NCBI GenBank assembly: GCA_020444045.1 | Contig: JAHLLS010000027.1 | Span: 1-64,000 of the forward strand | Length of the DNA: 64,000 nt | Reading direction: 5' to 3' | From: Deltaproteobacteria bacterium | GTDB lineage: Bacteria > Desulfobacterota > Desulfobacteria > Desulfobacterales > UBA5852 | In this document: positions 26,057-35,274 of the stretch, in pieces | How positions within the stretch are numbered: position 1 is the stretch's first letter | Layout: every line of letters begins with the position of its first letter | The notes under the pieces: model-generated | The model's input: the letters and a program-made list of their open reading frames with translations, nothing else | Database searches by the model: none | What the model was told of the DNA's origin: nothing | Made by a program: the position numbers and the translations under genes

Positions 26057-27328
26057 ATGGCACCTTTGACAACGCCGCTGCATTCCTGGCATGCGCAACA
26101 CGGGGCCCGCATGGCCCTTTTCGGGGGCTATGACATGCCTCTGTGGTATGGGTCCGCCAAGGACGAGCACCTGGCCGTGCTGACCCATGCCGGCATTTTC
26201 GATACCAGCCATATGGCGGCGGTCCTGGTGGACGGCCCCGCGGCCCATGACCTTCTGCAATTTTGTTTCACCCACGATCTGGCGGCCTGCCTGGGGCCGG
26301 ATAAAGCGCCGTTGCGACCCGGTCGGGCGGTTTACGGCGCGTTCCTGACCACTGAGGGGCACGTGCTCGACGACGCGATTGTTTTCATGTTGTCGGGGGA
26401 GGCGTATCTAGTGGTGGTCAACGCCGGGATGGGCCAACGCGTCGCGACACACCTGGAGCAGTATCGACAGCAGCGTGATGTTCGGGTGCACGATCTATCC
26501 GGACAGTTCGGCAAGATGGATGTTCAGGGGCCCATGGCGGCCCATGTCATGCGTGACGTGCTGGCCGAACCGGACGCGGTGTTCGAGGCCATGGCCTATT
26601 TTGCATTCAAAGGCGGTTTCAGTGAAACCATGCCGTCCTGCGGACAAGTCCTTACCCGTGACGGGGCGTCGCTGCTGCTGTCGCGAACGGGCTATACCGG
26701 CGAATTCGGTTTCGAAATTTTTACGTCAGCCGATAGGGTCGTCGACGTCTGGGAGGCGGTTATGGCCGCCGGGGCGCATTATGGTGCGATTCCCTGCGGG
26801 CTCGCGGCCCGGGATTCCCTGCGCGCCGGCGCGGTGCTACCCCTGTCCCACCAGGACATTGGCGACTGGCCCTTCTGCCGTCACCCGTGGCCCTTTGCGC
26901 TGCCTTACCGGTCAGGGACCGATGACTTTACCAAACCTTTTCTGGGGGATACCGCTTTGAAAACGGATCGTGCCCCTTATACCTACCCATTCATCGGGGA
27001 AAATCTGCGGAAAGTGACCCTGCCGGCCGAAGTCTGGAATGCCGCGGGCCGGGTTATCGGGGCTGTGTTGACCTGCGTCACCGATATGGCTATCGGATGG
27101 CACGGGGATCGTGTTTTTAGCGTTGGCAGCCCTGATGCACCCGAGGGATTCACGCCCGGCGGACTCTGTTGCGGATTTGTGCGGGTGGCCGATCCATTGC
27201 CGCTGGATACGCGATTGCTGTTGAAAGACAAACGCCGGGATATCGATGTCCGCATTGTGGCCGATATCCGGCCGGATCGAACCGCACGTAAACCGCTATC
27301 TATGATGCTGAAACCAAAGGAGGCCTAA
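26057..27328 (+). CDS. gcvT: Glycine cleavage system T protein (aminomethyltransferase)
   Basis: Aminomethyltransferase of 423 aa that moves the methylene group from the aminomethyl-lipoyl arm of GcvH to tetrahydrofolate, releasing ammonia. Family marks are LFGGYDMPLWYG, GIFDTSHMA, HVLDDAIVFML with the catalytic Asp, and RTGYTGEFGFEIF. It is somewhat longer than typical 360-aa GcvT proteins. The ATG at 26057 follows GGAGACG; the frame extends to 26012 but without a site. gcvH starts 3 nt after its stop, so it heads a four-gene operon. Confidence 0.9.
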   Translation: MAPLTTPLHSWHAQHGARMALFGGYDMPLWYGSAKDEHLAVLTHAGIFDTSHMAAVLVDGPAAHDLLQFCFTHDLAACLGPDKAPLRPGRAVYGAFLTTEGHVLDDAIVFMLSGEAYLVVVNAGMGQRVATHLEQYRQQRDVRVHDLSGQFGKMDVQGPMAAHVMRDVLAEPDAVFEAMAYFAFKGGFSETMPSCGQVLTRDGASLLLSRTGYTGEFGFEIFTSADRVVDVWEAVMAAGAHYGAIPCGLAARDSLRAGAVLPLSHQDIGDWPFCRHPWPFALPYRSGTDDFTKPFLGDTALKTDRAPYTYPFIGENLRKVTLPAEVWNAAGRVIGAVLTCVTDMAIGWHGDRVFSVGSPDAPEGFTPGGLCCGFVRVADPLPLDTRLLLKDKRRDIDVRIVADIRPDRTARKPLSMMLKPKEA

Positions 27329-27331
27329 TCC

Positions 27332-27739
27332 ATGAAAGAGCTCAGCGAAATTAACCTGCCCGAAGACGTCCGCTACACGAAAGATCACGAGTGGGCGCGT
27401 AAAAAAGGCGAAACCTTCCAGATCGGCATCACCGATTTCGCCCAGGACCAACTGGGGGATATCGTTTTTGTCGAGTTGCCGGAGCCGGGTGACCGTTTCG
27501 AGAGCGGCGAGGAATTCGGGACGGTGGAGTCGGTCAAGGCGGTGTCGGAACTGTTCATGCCCATGGGGGGCGAAGTCGCCACCATCAACGAGGCCCTAGA
27601 AGACGCGCCCGAACTGGTCAACACCGCGCCCCATACCGAGGGCTGGATGCTCGAGCTCAAGGCCTCGGATCCGTCCGAATACGATCAGTTGATGGATCGG
27701 GCGGCCTACCTCGATATGCTGAAAGGACTGGAAGAATGA
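27332..27739 (+). CDS. gcvH: Glycine cleavage system H protein
   Basis: Lipoyl carrier protein of 135 aa. The lipoyl lysine lies in FGTVESVKAVSELFMP, and the N-terminal TKDHEWARKKGETFQIGITDFAQDQLGD pattern is canonical. It shuttles the aminomethyl group among GcvP, GcvT and the L protein. The preceding gene ends with AAAGGAGG, which serves as its ribosome-binding site, and the next gene overlaps by four bases. Confidence 0.95.
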   Translation: MKELSEINLPEDVRYTKDHEWARKKGETFQIGITDFAQDQLGDIVFVELPEPGDRFESGEEFGTVESVKAVSELFMPMGGEVATINEALEDAPELVNTAPHTEGWMLELKASDPSEYDQLMDRAAYLDMLKGLEE

Positions 27740-29067
27740 GATATCTATCCCATACACCCAAAGACATCGCAATGATGCTTCAGGCGGTGGGGATGCCGGA
27801 TCTGGATGGACTCTTCAGCACGATTCCCGATGCCTGCAAGCGCACGGACATGCTGGATATCCCGGAGCTGACCGAGTGGGAACTCAACGACCACATGGCG
27901 GCCCTGGCCGGCCAGATGGTATCGTCGGCAGATTATAAGATGTTTGCCGGCGCCGGCAGTTATCAACACTACATTCCGGAAGTCACCCGCTATCTGCTCA
28001 GCCGCTCGGAGTTTGTCACCGCCTATACGCCCTACCAACCCGAAATCAGCCAGGGCACGCTTCAGGGCATCTTCGAATACCAGACCCTGATCTGCCGCCT
28101 GCTGGCTATGGATGTGGCCAACGCGTCCCTCTACGACGGGGCCATGGCTGTAGCCGAGGCCCTCTTGATGGCGATCCGCATCGGCCGCCGCAAGAAAACC
28201 GTGGCGGTCTCCACCCTGGTGAACCCCTACTACCGCAAGGTGGTCGAAACCTATTTTGCACCCACCGAATTCACCATCACCTGGCTGCCCTACCGCAAAG
28301 ACGGCACCACCGACCTTTCCGGTCTTGATCAAATCGAGGGACTGGCCGGCGTGGCAGTCCAGTCGCCCAATTTCTTCGGCTGTATCGAAGATTTGAAAGC
28401 GGCCGGCAAGGCCATTCACGCGCAGGATGCCATTTTCATCACCTGTTTCAGCGAACCCCTGGCCTACGGGGTCCTGAAAGCCCCGGGTGCGTTGGATGCC
28501 GATATCGTGTGCGGTGAAGGCCAGAGCCTGGGAATCCCCCAGTCGTTTGGCGGACCGGGACTGGGTATCTTTGCCGCCAAACAGCAATATGTGCGCAATC
28601 TCCCCGGGCGCCTGGTGGGCCAGACGGTCGATGCGGACGGCAAGCGGGGCTTCGTGCTGACCCTGTCCACCCGGGAGCAGCATATCCGGCGCGAAAAGGC
28701 GACTTCCAATATCTGTTCCAACCAAAGCCTGTGCGCCATGTCGGCCGGCATGTACATGGCGGCCCTGGGCGGCACCGGTTTCCGCGAGCTGGCGTCCCTG
28801 AATCACGACAAGGCCGAATACCTCAAAGCCGCCCTGCAGGCCGCCGGATTAGAGATCCCGTTTGCGTCCGCCACCTTCAATGAATTCGTGGTGAAGTTTC
28901 CGGAAGGCTTCGACCAGCGGTGGCAGGACCTTCTGCAGAAGAAGATTTTAGCCGGCATCCCCATGGTGTGCTACTATCCCGAGCTGGCCAATCATTATCT
29001 CCTCTGTGTGACCGAAACCCGAAGCAAGGACGACATGGATGCGCTCGTCAAGGAGGTGCAGTCATGA
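27736..29067 (+). CDS. gcvPA: Glycine dehydrogenase (decarboxylating) subunit 1
   Basis: Alpha subunit of the split P protein, 443 aa. Typical segments are YLSHTPKDIAMML at the N-terminus, FAGAGSYQHYIPE, TAYTPYQPEISQGTLQGIFEYQT, ASLYDGAMAVAEA and later REQHIRREKATSNICSNQ. With GcvPB it decarboxylates glycine and loads the methylamine group on the H protein. It overlaps gcvH and gcvPB by four bases each (ATGA), implying translational coupling and equal expression of the two P subunits. Confidence 0.95.
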   Translation: MRYLSHTPKDIAMMLQAVGMPDLDGLFSTIPDACKRTDMLDIPELTEWELNDHMAALAGQMVSSADYKMFAGAGSYQHYIPEVTRYLLSRSEFVTAYTPYQPEISQGTLQGIFEYQTLICRLLAMDVANASLYDGAMAVAEALLMAIRIGRRKKTVAVSTLVNPYYRKVVETYFAPTEFTITWLPYRKDGTTDLSGLDQIEGLAGVAVQSPNFFGCIEDLKAAGKAIHAQDAIFITCFSEPLAYGVLKAPGALDADIVCGEGQSLGIPQSFGGPGLGIFAAKQQYVRNLPGRLVGQTVDADGKRGFVLTLSTREQHIRREKATSNICSNQSLCAMSAGMYMAALGGTGFRELASLNHDKAEYLKAALQAAGLEIPFASATFNEFVVKFPEGFDQRWQDLLQKKILAGIPMVCYYPELANHYLLCVTETRSKDDMDALVKEVQS

Positions 29068-30518
29068 AAGAGACCGTCGGCACACGCGGACTGATATTGA
29101 ACGAACCGTTTCTCTGGGAACGCGGGGGCAAGGGGCGCACTGGCTATTCGCTGCCTCGTCGGGATGTGGAGGCCGCGGCCCTGCCGGAAAACCTGGCTGG
29201 AGATGGGCCCGATTTCCCGGACCTGAGCGAAGTCGAAGTGGTGCGCCACTACACTCGGCTGTCCACCTGGAACTACGGGGTGGATTCGGGCATGTACCCG
29301 CTGGGTTCCTGCACCATGAAGTACAATCCCAAAACCAATGAACGCCAGGCCGCGTTGCCCGGTTTCAGTGGGGCCCACCCGCTGGTGCCCAGCGAATTGT
29401 GCCAGGGCGCCCTCCAGTTGATCTACGAACTGGAGCATTACCTGGCCCACGTGGCCGGGTTGGACGCGGTCTCGGTCCAACCGTCGGCCGGGGCCCAGGG
29501 CGAACTGGCCGGCATGCTGATCTTCGCGGCCTATCATCGGGACCGGGGCAAGCCGCGCTCCAAGATCCTGATCCCGGACACCGCCCACGGCACCAATCCG
29601 GCCAGCGCGGCTCTGTGCGGTTTCAAGGCCGTCCCGGTCGAGACCGGTCCGGACGGTGTGCTGCTGCCCGCCTCGGTCGAAGCCCTCATGGACGACGATA
29701 CCGCCGGCATCATGGTGACCAACCCCAACACATTGGGCCTTTTTGAAACGCACATCCAGGCGATTGCCGACATCATTCATGCCAAAGACGGGCTGGTGTA
29801 CGCAGACGGCGCCAATATGAACGCCGTGATGGGGGTGGTGGATTTCGGCCGGGCCGGCGTGGACGTCTTGCACATCAATCTGCACAAGACGTTTTCGACC
29901 CCCCACGGAGGCGGCGGCCCGGGCTCGGGTCCGGTGTGCGTCTGCAAACGCCTGGAGCCCTTCCTGCCGGCGCCCCGGGTGATTAAAACGGAAGAGGGCT
30001 ATGCCCTTTCTGAAGACTTCCCAAAGAGCATCGGCAAGCTGCATGCTTTCTACGGCAACTTTGGCATCATGGTGCGGGCCTATAGCTATATGCTTTCCAT
30101 GGGACCGAAGCTCAAAGACGTCAGCCAGCATGCGGTGCTGAATGCCAACTACATCAAAGAGAAACTGAAAGACGTTTACCATCTGCCCTTCGACAGGCCT
30201 TGCATGCACGAGTGCGTCTTTACCGACAAGTTCCTGGAGGCCCAGGGCGTCACCACCCTGGATGTGGCAAAACGCCTGATCGATTATGGGTTTCATCCGC
30301 CCACGATTTACTTCCCCCTGGTGGTCCATGGGGCCATCATGATCGAGCCGACGGAATCGGAGTCTCTGGAAAACATCGATCAGTTCATTGCCACCATGCG
30401 CCTGATCGCGCAAGAAGCCGAAGAGAATCCGACCTTGCTCAAGGAGGCGCCCCAGAATCCCAAGGTGCGGCGCATGGACGAAACCACGGCCGCCCGCAAG
30501 CCCTGCCTGCGGGGATAG
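29064..30518 (+). CDS. gcvPB: Glycine dehydrogenase (decarboxylating) subunit 2, PLP-binding
   Basis: Beta subunit of the split P protein, 484 aa. The PLP lysine is about K274 in INLHKTFSTPHGGGGPG. Other marks are GMYPLGSCTMKYNPK, QPSAGAQGELAG and DTAHGTNPASAA. AAGGAGG at 29050-29056 sets the ATG at 29064; the open frame upstream belongs to overlap with gcvPA. It completes the gcvT-H-PA-PB operon, and a hydrolase gene and an Lrp-type regulator follow on the same strand. Confidence 0.95.
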   Translation: MKETVGTRGLILNEPFLWERGGKGRTGYSLPRRDVEAAALPENLAGDGPDFPDLSEVEVVRHYTRLSTWNYGVDSGMYPLGSCTMKYNPKTNERQAALPGFSGAHPLVPSELCQGALQLIYELEHYLAHVAGLDAVSVQPSAGAQGELAGMLIFAAYHRDRGKPRSKILIPDTAHGTNPASAALCGFKAVPVETGPDGVLLPASVEALMDDDTAGIMVTNPNTLGLFETHIQAIADIIHAKDGLVYADGANMNAVMGVVDFGRAGVDVLHINLHKTFSTPHGGGGPGSGPVCVCKRLEPFLPAPRVIKTEEGYALSEDFPKSIGKLHAFYGNFGIMVRAYSYMLSMGPKLKDVSQHAVLNANYIKEKLKDVYHLPFDRPCMHECVFTDKFLEAQGVTTLDVAKRLIDYGFHPPTIYFPLVVHGAIMIEPTESESLENIDQFIATMRLIAQEAEENPTLLKEAPQNPKVRRMDETTAARKPCLRG

Positions 30519-30608
30519 ACGGCGGACAGCGTTGTCTATCCAACCTGAGAGAAGTCGGCATGGCGCCTATGGTGGTGGAGCTTCCATGCCGAACAGGGAG
30601 GCGCTGTG

Positions 30609-31427
30609 ATGGCGTTCTGCGACCTGGCGGACGGTCAACGCCTCTATTACGAATCGTTCGGTGAAGATGACGGCCAGCCGGCCATTATCCTCCTGAACGG
30701 GACGGCCCAGACCACGACCAACTGGCGGCCGATGGCGCTCCAGTTTAAAAAGCGTCGTCGTGTGGTCGTCTACGACGCCCGCTGTCAGGGGCGCAGTGAT
30801 TGCGACGCCAGTGCTTTGACGCTGGCCCAGCACGCGTACGATCTGGTTCAGTTGCTCGATCACCTTGAAATTGCGCATTGCGGGCTGGTGGGGCTCAGCC
30901 ATGGTGCCCGTATCGGTCTGGCCGCCGCCGGCAGAATGGAAAGCCGCATCACCGGGCTGGTGCTGCTCAGTATCGGACTGTTATCCTCGGCGCGTATGGC
31001 GCGGGCCGTTTTCGCCTGGCGCGACGCCCTGTCTTCCGGAGGACTCGAGGCGCTCATGCATGCCATGATACCGCTGGTTTTCGGGGAACGGTTTCTCCGG
31101 GAGCACCATGCCATCATGGCGAAGGTCGCCGAGGCGCTGGTACAACGTAACGATCAAGAGAAGATGGCACGGCTGCTGTCAGCGTTTGACGGCAGCCCTT
31201 CCATCGAATCGATTCTGCCCGTGCATCGTCTGCCTGTGCTGGTCATGACCGGGGAGGACGATCCCCTGGTTCCCGCTGACGAGGGACAGGCCCTGGCGCG
31301 GCGGCTGGAGGGCGACCATCGGCTGCTCCCCGGCATCGGCCATTCCATCCCGGCCGAAGCCCCGGAGCAGCTGGTTCAGGAAATCGAAACATTCTTTAAG
31401 CTCAAACCGGATAACGCTGCATCATGA
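30609..31427 (+). CDS. Alpha/beta hydrolase
   Basis: Alpha/beta fold hydrolase of 272 aa. The nucleophile elbow is GLSHGARIG with Ser, the acid is in TGEDDPLVP, and the His is in GIGHSIP near the C-terminus. The N-terminal YYESFGEDDGQPAIILLNG is typical of the esterase/3-oxoadipate enol-lactonase group. The substrate is unknown. GGGAGG precedes the start; GTG at 30606 is an alternative. Its stop overlaps the Lrp-type gene by four bases, so the two are co-translated. Confidence 0.8.
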   Translation: MAFCDLADGQRLYYESFGEDDGQPAIILLNGTAQTTTNWRPMALQFKKRRRVVVYDARCQGRSDCDASALTLAQHAYDLVQLLDHLEIAHCGLVGLSHGARIGLAAAGRMESRITGLVLLSIGLLSSARMARAVFAWRDALSSGGLEALMHAMIPLVFGERFLREHHAIMAKVAEALVQRNDQEKMARLLSAFDGSPSIESILPVHRLPVLVMTGEDDPLVPADEGQALARRLEGDHRLLPGIGHSIPAEAPEQLVQEIETFFKLKPDNAAS

Positions 31428-31867
31428 AGATTGACGATACCACGATTGCCATCATCAAACATCTGCGCAATGGGCGCAAGTCCTTCAAGCTGATTGCGGA
31501 AAGCCTCAATCTGGCGGAGAACACGGTACGCTCCCGCGTGCGCCAGCTCACCGACCAGGGGGTTCTGGAGATCGCCGGCCTGGTGGACCCGGAATCCATC
31601 CCCAGTCACCAGCCGGTCATCATCGGCGTCAAGTTGAAAACCACCGACATGTTCAACAAAGGCGAAGAATTCAGCCACCTCAAGGGGGTCGTGTCGGTGA
31701 GTGTCGTGACCGGACGTTATGACCTGATTCTGGTGGTTTTGTTTAAAGAGGATTACGGGCTGGAAGAATTCTATACCGAAGAAGTCGTCAAGATCGAGGA
31801 TGTGCAGTCTCTGGAAACATTTGTAGTTTGCAAGGGGTACAATCTCAAAGTCCCCTACATCCTATAG
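31424..31867 (+). CDS. Lrp/AsnC-type transcriptional regulator
   Basis: Regulator of 147 aa with an N-terminal winged helix-turn-helix (about residues 3-55; KSFKLIAESLNLAENTVRSR is the recognition region) and a C-terminal RAM/AsnC ligand domain (about 65-140; the GVVSVSVVTGRYDLILVV segment is typical). Such regulators sense amino acids or related ligands. Position downstream of gcvPB, in phase with the hydrolase, makes control of the glycine cleavage genes plausible but unproven. Confidence 0.85.
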   Translation: MKIDDTTIAIIKHLRNGRKSFKLIAESLNLAENTVRSRVRQLTDQGVLEIAGLVDPESIPSHQPVIIGVKLKTTDMFNKGEEFSHLKGVVSVSVVTGRYDLILVVLFKEDYGLEEFYTEEVVKIEDVQSLETFVVCKGYNLKVPYIL

Positions 31868-32000
31868 AAGCCATCCAGAAATGGTCTTTTTTGCCCAGAT
31901 CGGCGTTCTCCGCGGGTTTCCGGCTGCGGCGTACAGTAGTACGCCTCGCCACAAACCCTTGTGCGGCCTTGATCAGAACAAAAAATCCACATTTCTGAGA
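31868..32000. repeat. Dispersed palindromic repeat family 2, copy E
   Basis: Begins directly after the stop of the Lrp-type gene. Outer arms CAGAAATGGTCTTTTTTG (about 31876-31893) and CAAAAAATCCACATTTCTG (about 31978-31996) pair with a small bulge. The centre is a perfect stem GGCGTAC (31928-31934)-AGTA-GTACGCC (31939-31945). Shared words are ATCGGCGTT and GGCCTTGATC. The arms differ from those of copies D and F but are self-complementary. Confidence 0.75.
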
Positions 32001-32201
32001 ATGTAATATTAAATTATACTTTTCTTGGCAAGTTGGATACATTTGTTCCAAGTGTTCAGGAGTTATTGAAAATGTACCTGGCGTATTTGATAGAAATCCG
32101 GAGTTATCAGAAACGCTAAATCGAAAGCAAACTTGACGATCTTGTGCAAAGGCTCGCGAGCGCCTATTGTCCCTGACAAACAGCGGTAACAATTATGGAG
32201 C

Positions 32202-34637
32202 ATGCCTGTGGAAACTTATGAAAAACTGGGGAGTTTTTACCTGGGGAAGACGGTCGCCATGGATGGACAGGGGCAGCCGCCGGAACTGGTGCTTTACGAT
32301 TCCAAAGATCTGACGACGCATGCGGTGATTATCGGCATGACCGGCAGCGGTAAAACCGGTCTGGGGGTGGCCCTGCTGGAGGAGGCCCTGATCGACAAGA
32401 TCCCCGTCATTGCCATCGACCCCAAGGGCGATCTCACGAACCTGGCCCTGACTTTTCCCGGCATGCAGGCCGAGGACCTGAAGCCCTGGGTCAATCCCCA
32501 GGAGGCCCTTGCCAAAGGCAAGACGGTGGAGGCCCACGCGGCGGACGAGGCCCGCAAATGGACCGAAGGCCTGGCGCAGTGGGGGCAAGATTTGGAACGC
32601 ATCGCCCGGCTGAAAGCCGCCGCCGAACTGACCATCTATACCCCCGGCAGCAGTGCCGGGGCATCCGTCAGTCTGCTGCGGCGGTTCAATGCGCCCCCGG
32701 CGGTCGTTATCGACGATCCGGATCTGTTCAGCGAGCGCATCGAGACTACCACCAGCAGCCTGATGGCCCTGCTGGATCTGGAGGCCGACCCCCTTTCCAG
32801 CCGGGAGCATATCCTGGTGGCCAACATCTTCAGCCACACCTGGCGGGAAGGGCAGGGGCTGGATCTGGCCGGCTTGATCCAGGCCATCCAGAATCCGCCC
32901 TTCGAGCGGGTCGGCATCATGAATCTGGACAGTTTCTATCCCGCCAAGGATCGTTTTGCCCTGGCCATGCGCATCAACAACCTGCTGGCCGCACCGGGGT
33001 TCGGCGCCTGGCTGGAGGGCACGCCGCTCAGCATCCCCGATTTACTGCACACCCCGAGCGGTCAACCCCGGGCCTCGGTGTTTACCATCAGCCACCTTTC
33101 GGATGCCCAGCGCATGTTTTTCGTGTCCATGCTGCTGAACGAACTGCTGGGCTGGATGCGCACCCAGTCGGGCACCACAAGCCTGCGGGCGATTCTCTAC
33201 ATGGACGAGGTCTTCGGCTATTTTCCGCCGGTCAGCAACCCCCCTTCCAAGACACCGCTCTTGCGGCTTCTCAAGCAGGCCCGGGCGTTCGGTCTGGGGG
33301 TGGTGCTGGCCACCCAGAACCCGGTGGACCTGGATTACCGGGGCTTGTCCAACACCGGCACCTGGCTGATCGGCCGCCTGCAGACCGAGCGGGATCAGAT
33401 GCGCGTCATGGATGGTCTCCAGGGCGGGGCGTTAGGGGGCAAAATGGATGCCGGGCGTCTCAAGCCGATATTGGCTGGTTTGGAGAGCCGCACCTTTTTA
33501 CTGCACAATGTGCATGAAGACGGACCGGTGGTGTTCAAATCCCGCTGGGCCCTGTCCTATCTGCGGGGGCCCCTTACCCGGGACCAGATCAAGCAGTTGA
33601 CCCCCCAATCCGACGATGCCGGGATGACATCCGCACCCGGGCAGGCGGTATCCGCGGATACCGTTCACGCGGCCGCGACACACCAGACCGCGCCCAGCCT
33701 GCCGCCTGACATCCCGGTATACTTTGTCAAAGGGTCGGGGGCCGGTCAGAACGGCACCTATGTTCCGCACGTTTTTGGCCAGATGGCCATTTATTACAGC
33801 AGTGCCAAATATCAGGTCGACCTGGCGCATTCGATGGCGCTGGCGGCCCCTTTGGAGGACGGCCCGGTACCCCTCGATTGGGATGCCGCCGCGGCACTCA
33901 GCGCCGATGCGGACACGCTGGAAATGGAGCCCATGTCCGGTGTCGGCTTCGGGGACCTGCCCGCTATCGCTCTAAAGCCCACCGCCTATCGGAAATGGCA
34001 AAAAGATCTGACACGCTGGACTAAGGCCAATCATCCTGTTACCTTGCTGCGCTGCAAGTCCTTGAAACTGACCAGCACTCCGGAAGAGAGCGAGGGGGCT
34101 TTCCGCAGTCGCATGACCCTGGCCCTGCACGAACAGCGGGATCTGGCGGTGGAGAAGCTGCGGCGTAAATACGCCAGCCGGTTTCAAACGCTGAAAAACA
34201 GGTTGATGACTGCCGAACAAGCCATTGCCCGGGAAGCGGAGCAGGCCAAGGCCCGTCAGGTGGATACCGTTATTTCTTTTGGAACGGCGATTCTGGGCGC
34301 TTTTCTGGGTCGTAAAACGGTGAGTGCCCGCTCCACCTCCCGTGTGGGGACGGCCATGAAATCGGCCGGACGCATGCAAAAGGAGAAAATGGATGTGGCT
34401 CGCGCCAAGGAGCGGGCAGAGGCCATCGGGCAGCAGATGGCAGAACTGGAGGTCCGCCTTCAGGAGGACATCGACAAGCTGGAAATGCAGTTTGATCCCG
34501 AAAACGAAACACTGGAAGAAATTCGTATTGCCCCGAAACTTTCCGATATTTCAGTGGAGCTGTTCGGGTTGGCCTGGCTGCCCTACCGCAAGACCGATCA
34601 GGGGCGCTTTATACCGGACTGGAGCGACGCCGGTTAG
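32202..34637 (+). CDS. HerA-like P-loop ATPase (DUF87/TraG-type)
   Basis: Large ATPase of 811 aa. Walker A is GMTGSGKTGLG near residue 46, followed by IPVIAIDPKGDLTNL; Walker B is in AILYMDEVFGYFPP and a sensor-like ATQNPVDLDYRGLSNTGTW follows, as in HerA/VirB4-type pumps. The C-terminal third contains a charged coiled-coil-like stretch (REAEQAKARQ, later EKMDVARAKERAEAIGQQM) and a small hydrophobic GTAILGAFLG segment. This differs from archaeal HerA of DNA repair and fits the bacterial ATP-binding group of unknown role. GTG at 32208, 7 nt after GGAG, is an alternative start. It is monocistronic, and no NurA partner is present. Confidence 0.75.
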   Translation: MPVETYEKLGSFYLGKTVAMDGQGQPPELVLYDSKDLTTHAVIIGMTGSGKTGLGVALLEEALIDKIPVIAIDPKGDLTNLALTFPGMQAEDLKPWVNPQEALAKGKTVEAHAADEARKWTEGLAQWGQDLERIARLKAAAELTIYTPGSSAGASVSLLRRFNAPPAVVIDDPDLFSERIETTTSSLMALLDLEADPLSSREHILVANIFSHTWREGQGLDLAGLIQAIQNPPFERVGIMNLDSFYPAKDRFALAMRINNLLAAPGFGAWLEGTPLSIPDLLHTPSGQPRASVFTISHLSDAQRMFFVSMLLNELLGWMRTQSGTTSLRAILYMDEVFGYFPPVSNPPSKTPLLRLLKQARAFGLGVVLATQNPVDLDYRGLSNTGTWLIGRLQTERDQMRVMDGLQGGALGGKMDAGRLKPILAGLESRTFLLHNVHEDGPVVFKSRWALSYLRGPLTRDQIKQLTPQSDDAGMTSAPGQAVSADTVHAAATHQTAPSLPPDIPVYFVKGSGAGQNGTYVPHVFGQMAIYYSSAKYQVDLAHSMALAAPLEDGPVPLDWDAAAALSADADTLEMEPMSGVGFGDLPAIALKPTAYRKWQKDLTRWTKANHPVTLLRCKSLKLTSTPEESEGAFRSRMTLALHEQRDLAVEKLRRKYASRFQTLKNRLMTAEQAIAREAEQAKARQVDTVISFGTAILGAFLGRKTVSARSTSRVGTAMKSAGRMQKEKMDVARAKERAEAIGQQMAELEVRLQEDIDKLEMQFDPENETLEEIRIAPKLSDISVELFGLAWLPYRKTDQGRFIPDWSDAG

Positions 34638-34744
34638 GTGACGGCCCAACCATGCCGATCCGGGGTGTCGTTTCTAAAAAATAGTTTCTTCATTATTGAG
34701 ATGAACCGCCCCTTGCCCGGGGCGCTGAAATGACAGGAACCTGC

Positions 34745-35182
34745 ATGTCCAGACTAATGGTCTATCTTCTGACGTTCTGCGGCGGCATAGCCGCTACGAT
34801 ACAACCGTCCATCAACGCCCGTCTGGCCCAGAAAACCGGTGTTATTGAAAGTGCCTGTGTGTCCTTCGCCGTTGGAACGCTGGTGCTGTCGCTGGTCATC
34901 TGGCTTGCCGGCACGGGAACCCCCCGGGGCGTCATGGACGCCCGGTGGTGGGAACTGACCGGCGGCGCACTGGGCGCTTTCTTTGTCGTCGCCATAACGT
35001 TTGCCGTGCCCCGCATCGGAACGACGGCGGCCATGGTGCTGATCATTGCCGCACAGTTGATCGTGGGCATGCTGCTGGACCATTTCGGGGCCTTTGGCCT
35101 CAAGGTCGAAGCCCTCTCCTTGCGCCGCCTGGCCGGGGCCGGGCTGCTGGCGGCCGGTGTTTTTTTAATCCTTCGTCGGTAA
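34745..35182 (+). CDS. DMT-type small membrane transporter, YdcZ/DUF606 family
   Basis: Membrane protein of 145 aa with about five hydrophobic helices. The segments GGIAATIQPSINARLAQKTG and WELTGGALGAFFVVAITFAVPRIGTT match the DUF606 family of drug/metabolite-type transporters, whose members have about five helices and may act as dimers. AGGAAC precedes the ATG at 34745, so this start is preferred over 34730. The substrate is unknown. It may share a transcript with the flavoenzyme fusion gene 92 nt downstream. Confidence 0.75.
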   Translation: MSRLMVYLLTFCGGIAATIQPSINARLAQKTGVIESACVSFAVGTLVLSLVIWLAGTGTPRGVMDARWWELTGGALGAFFVVAITFAVPRIGTTAAMVLIIAAQLIVGMLLDHFGAFGLKVEALSLRRLAGAGLLAAGVFLILRR

Positions 35183-35274
35183 ACCTATCGGCGGCGTTCG
35201 GATCCAGGCCGTTTGCAGCGGCAAGCCGTTTCCAGATCACTACCGGCGTTGACCGCTGTGTCGGGGGGATCTCC

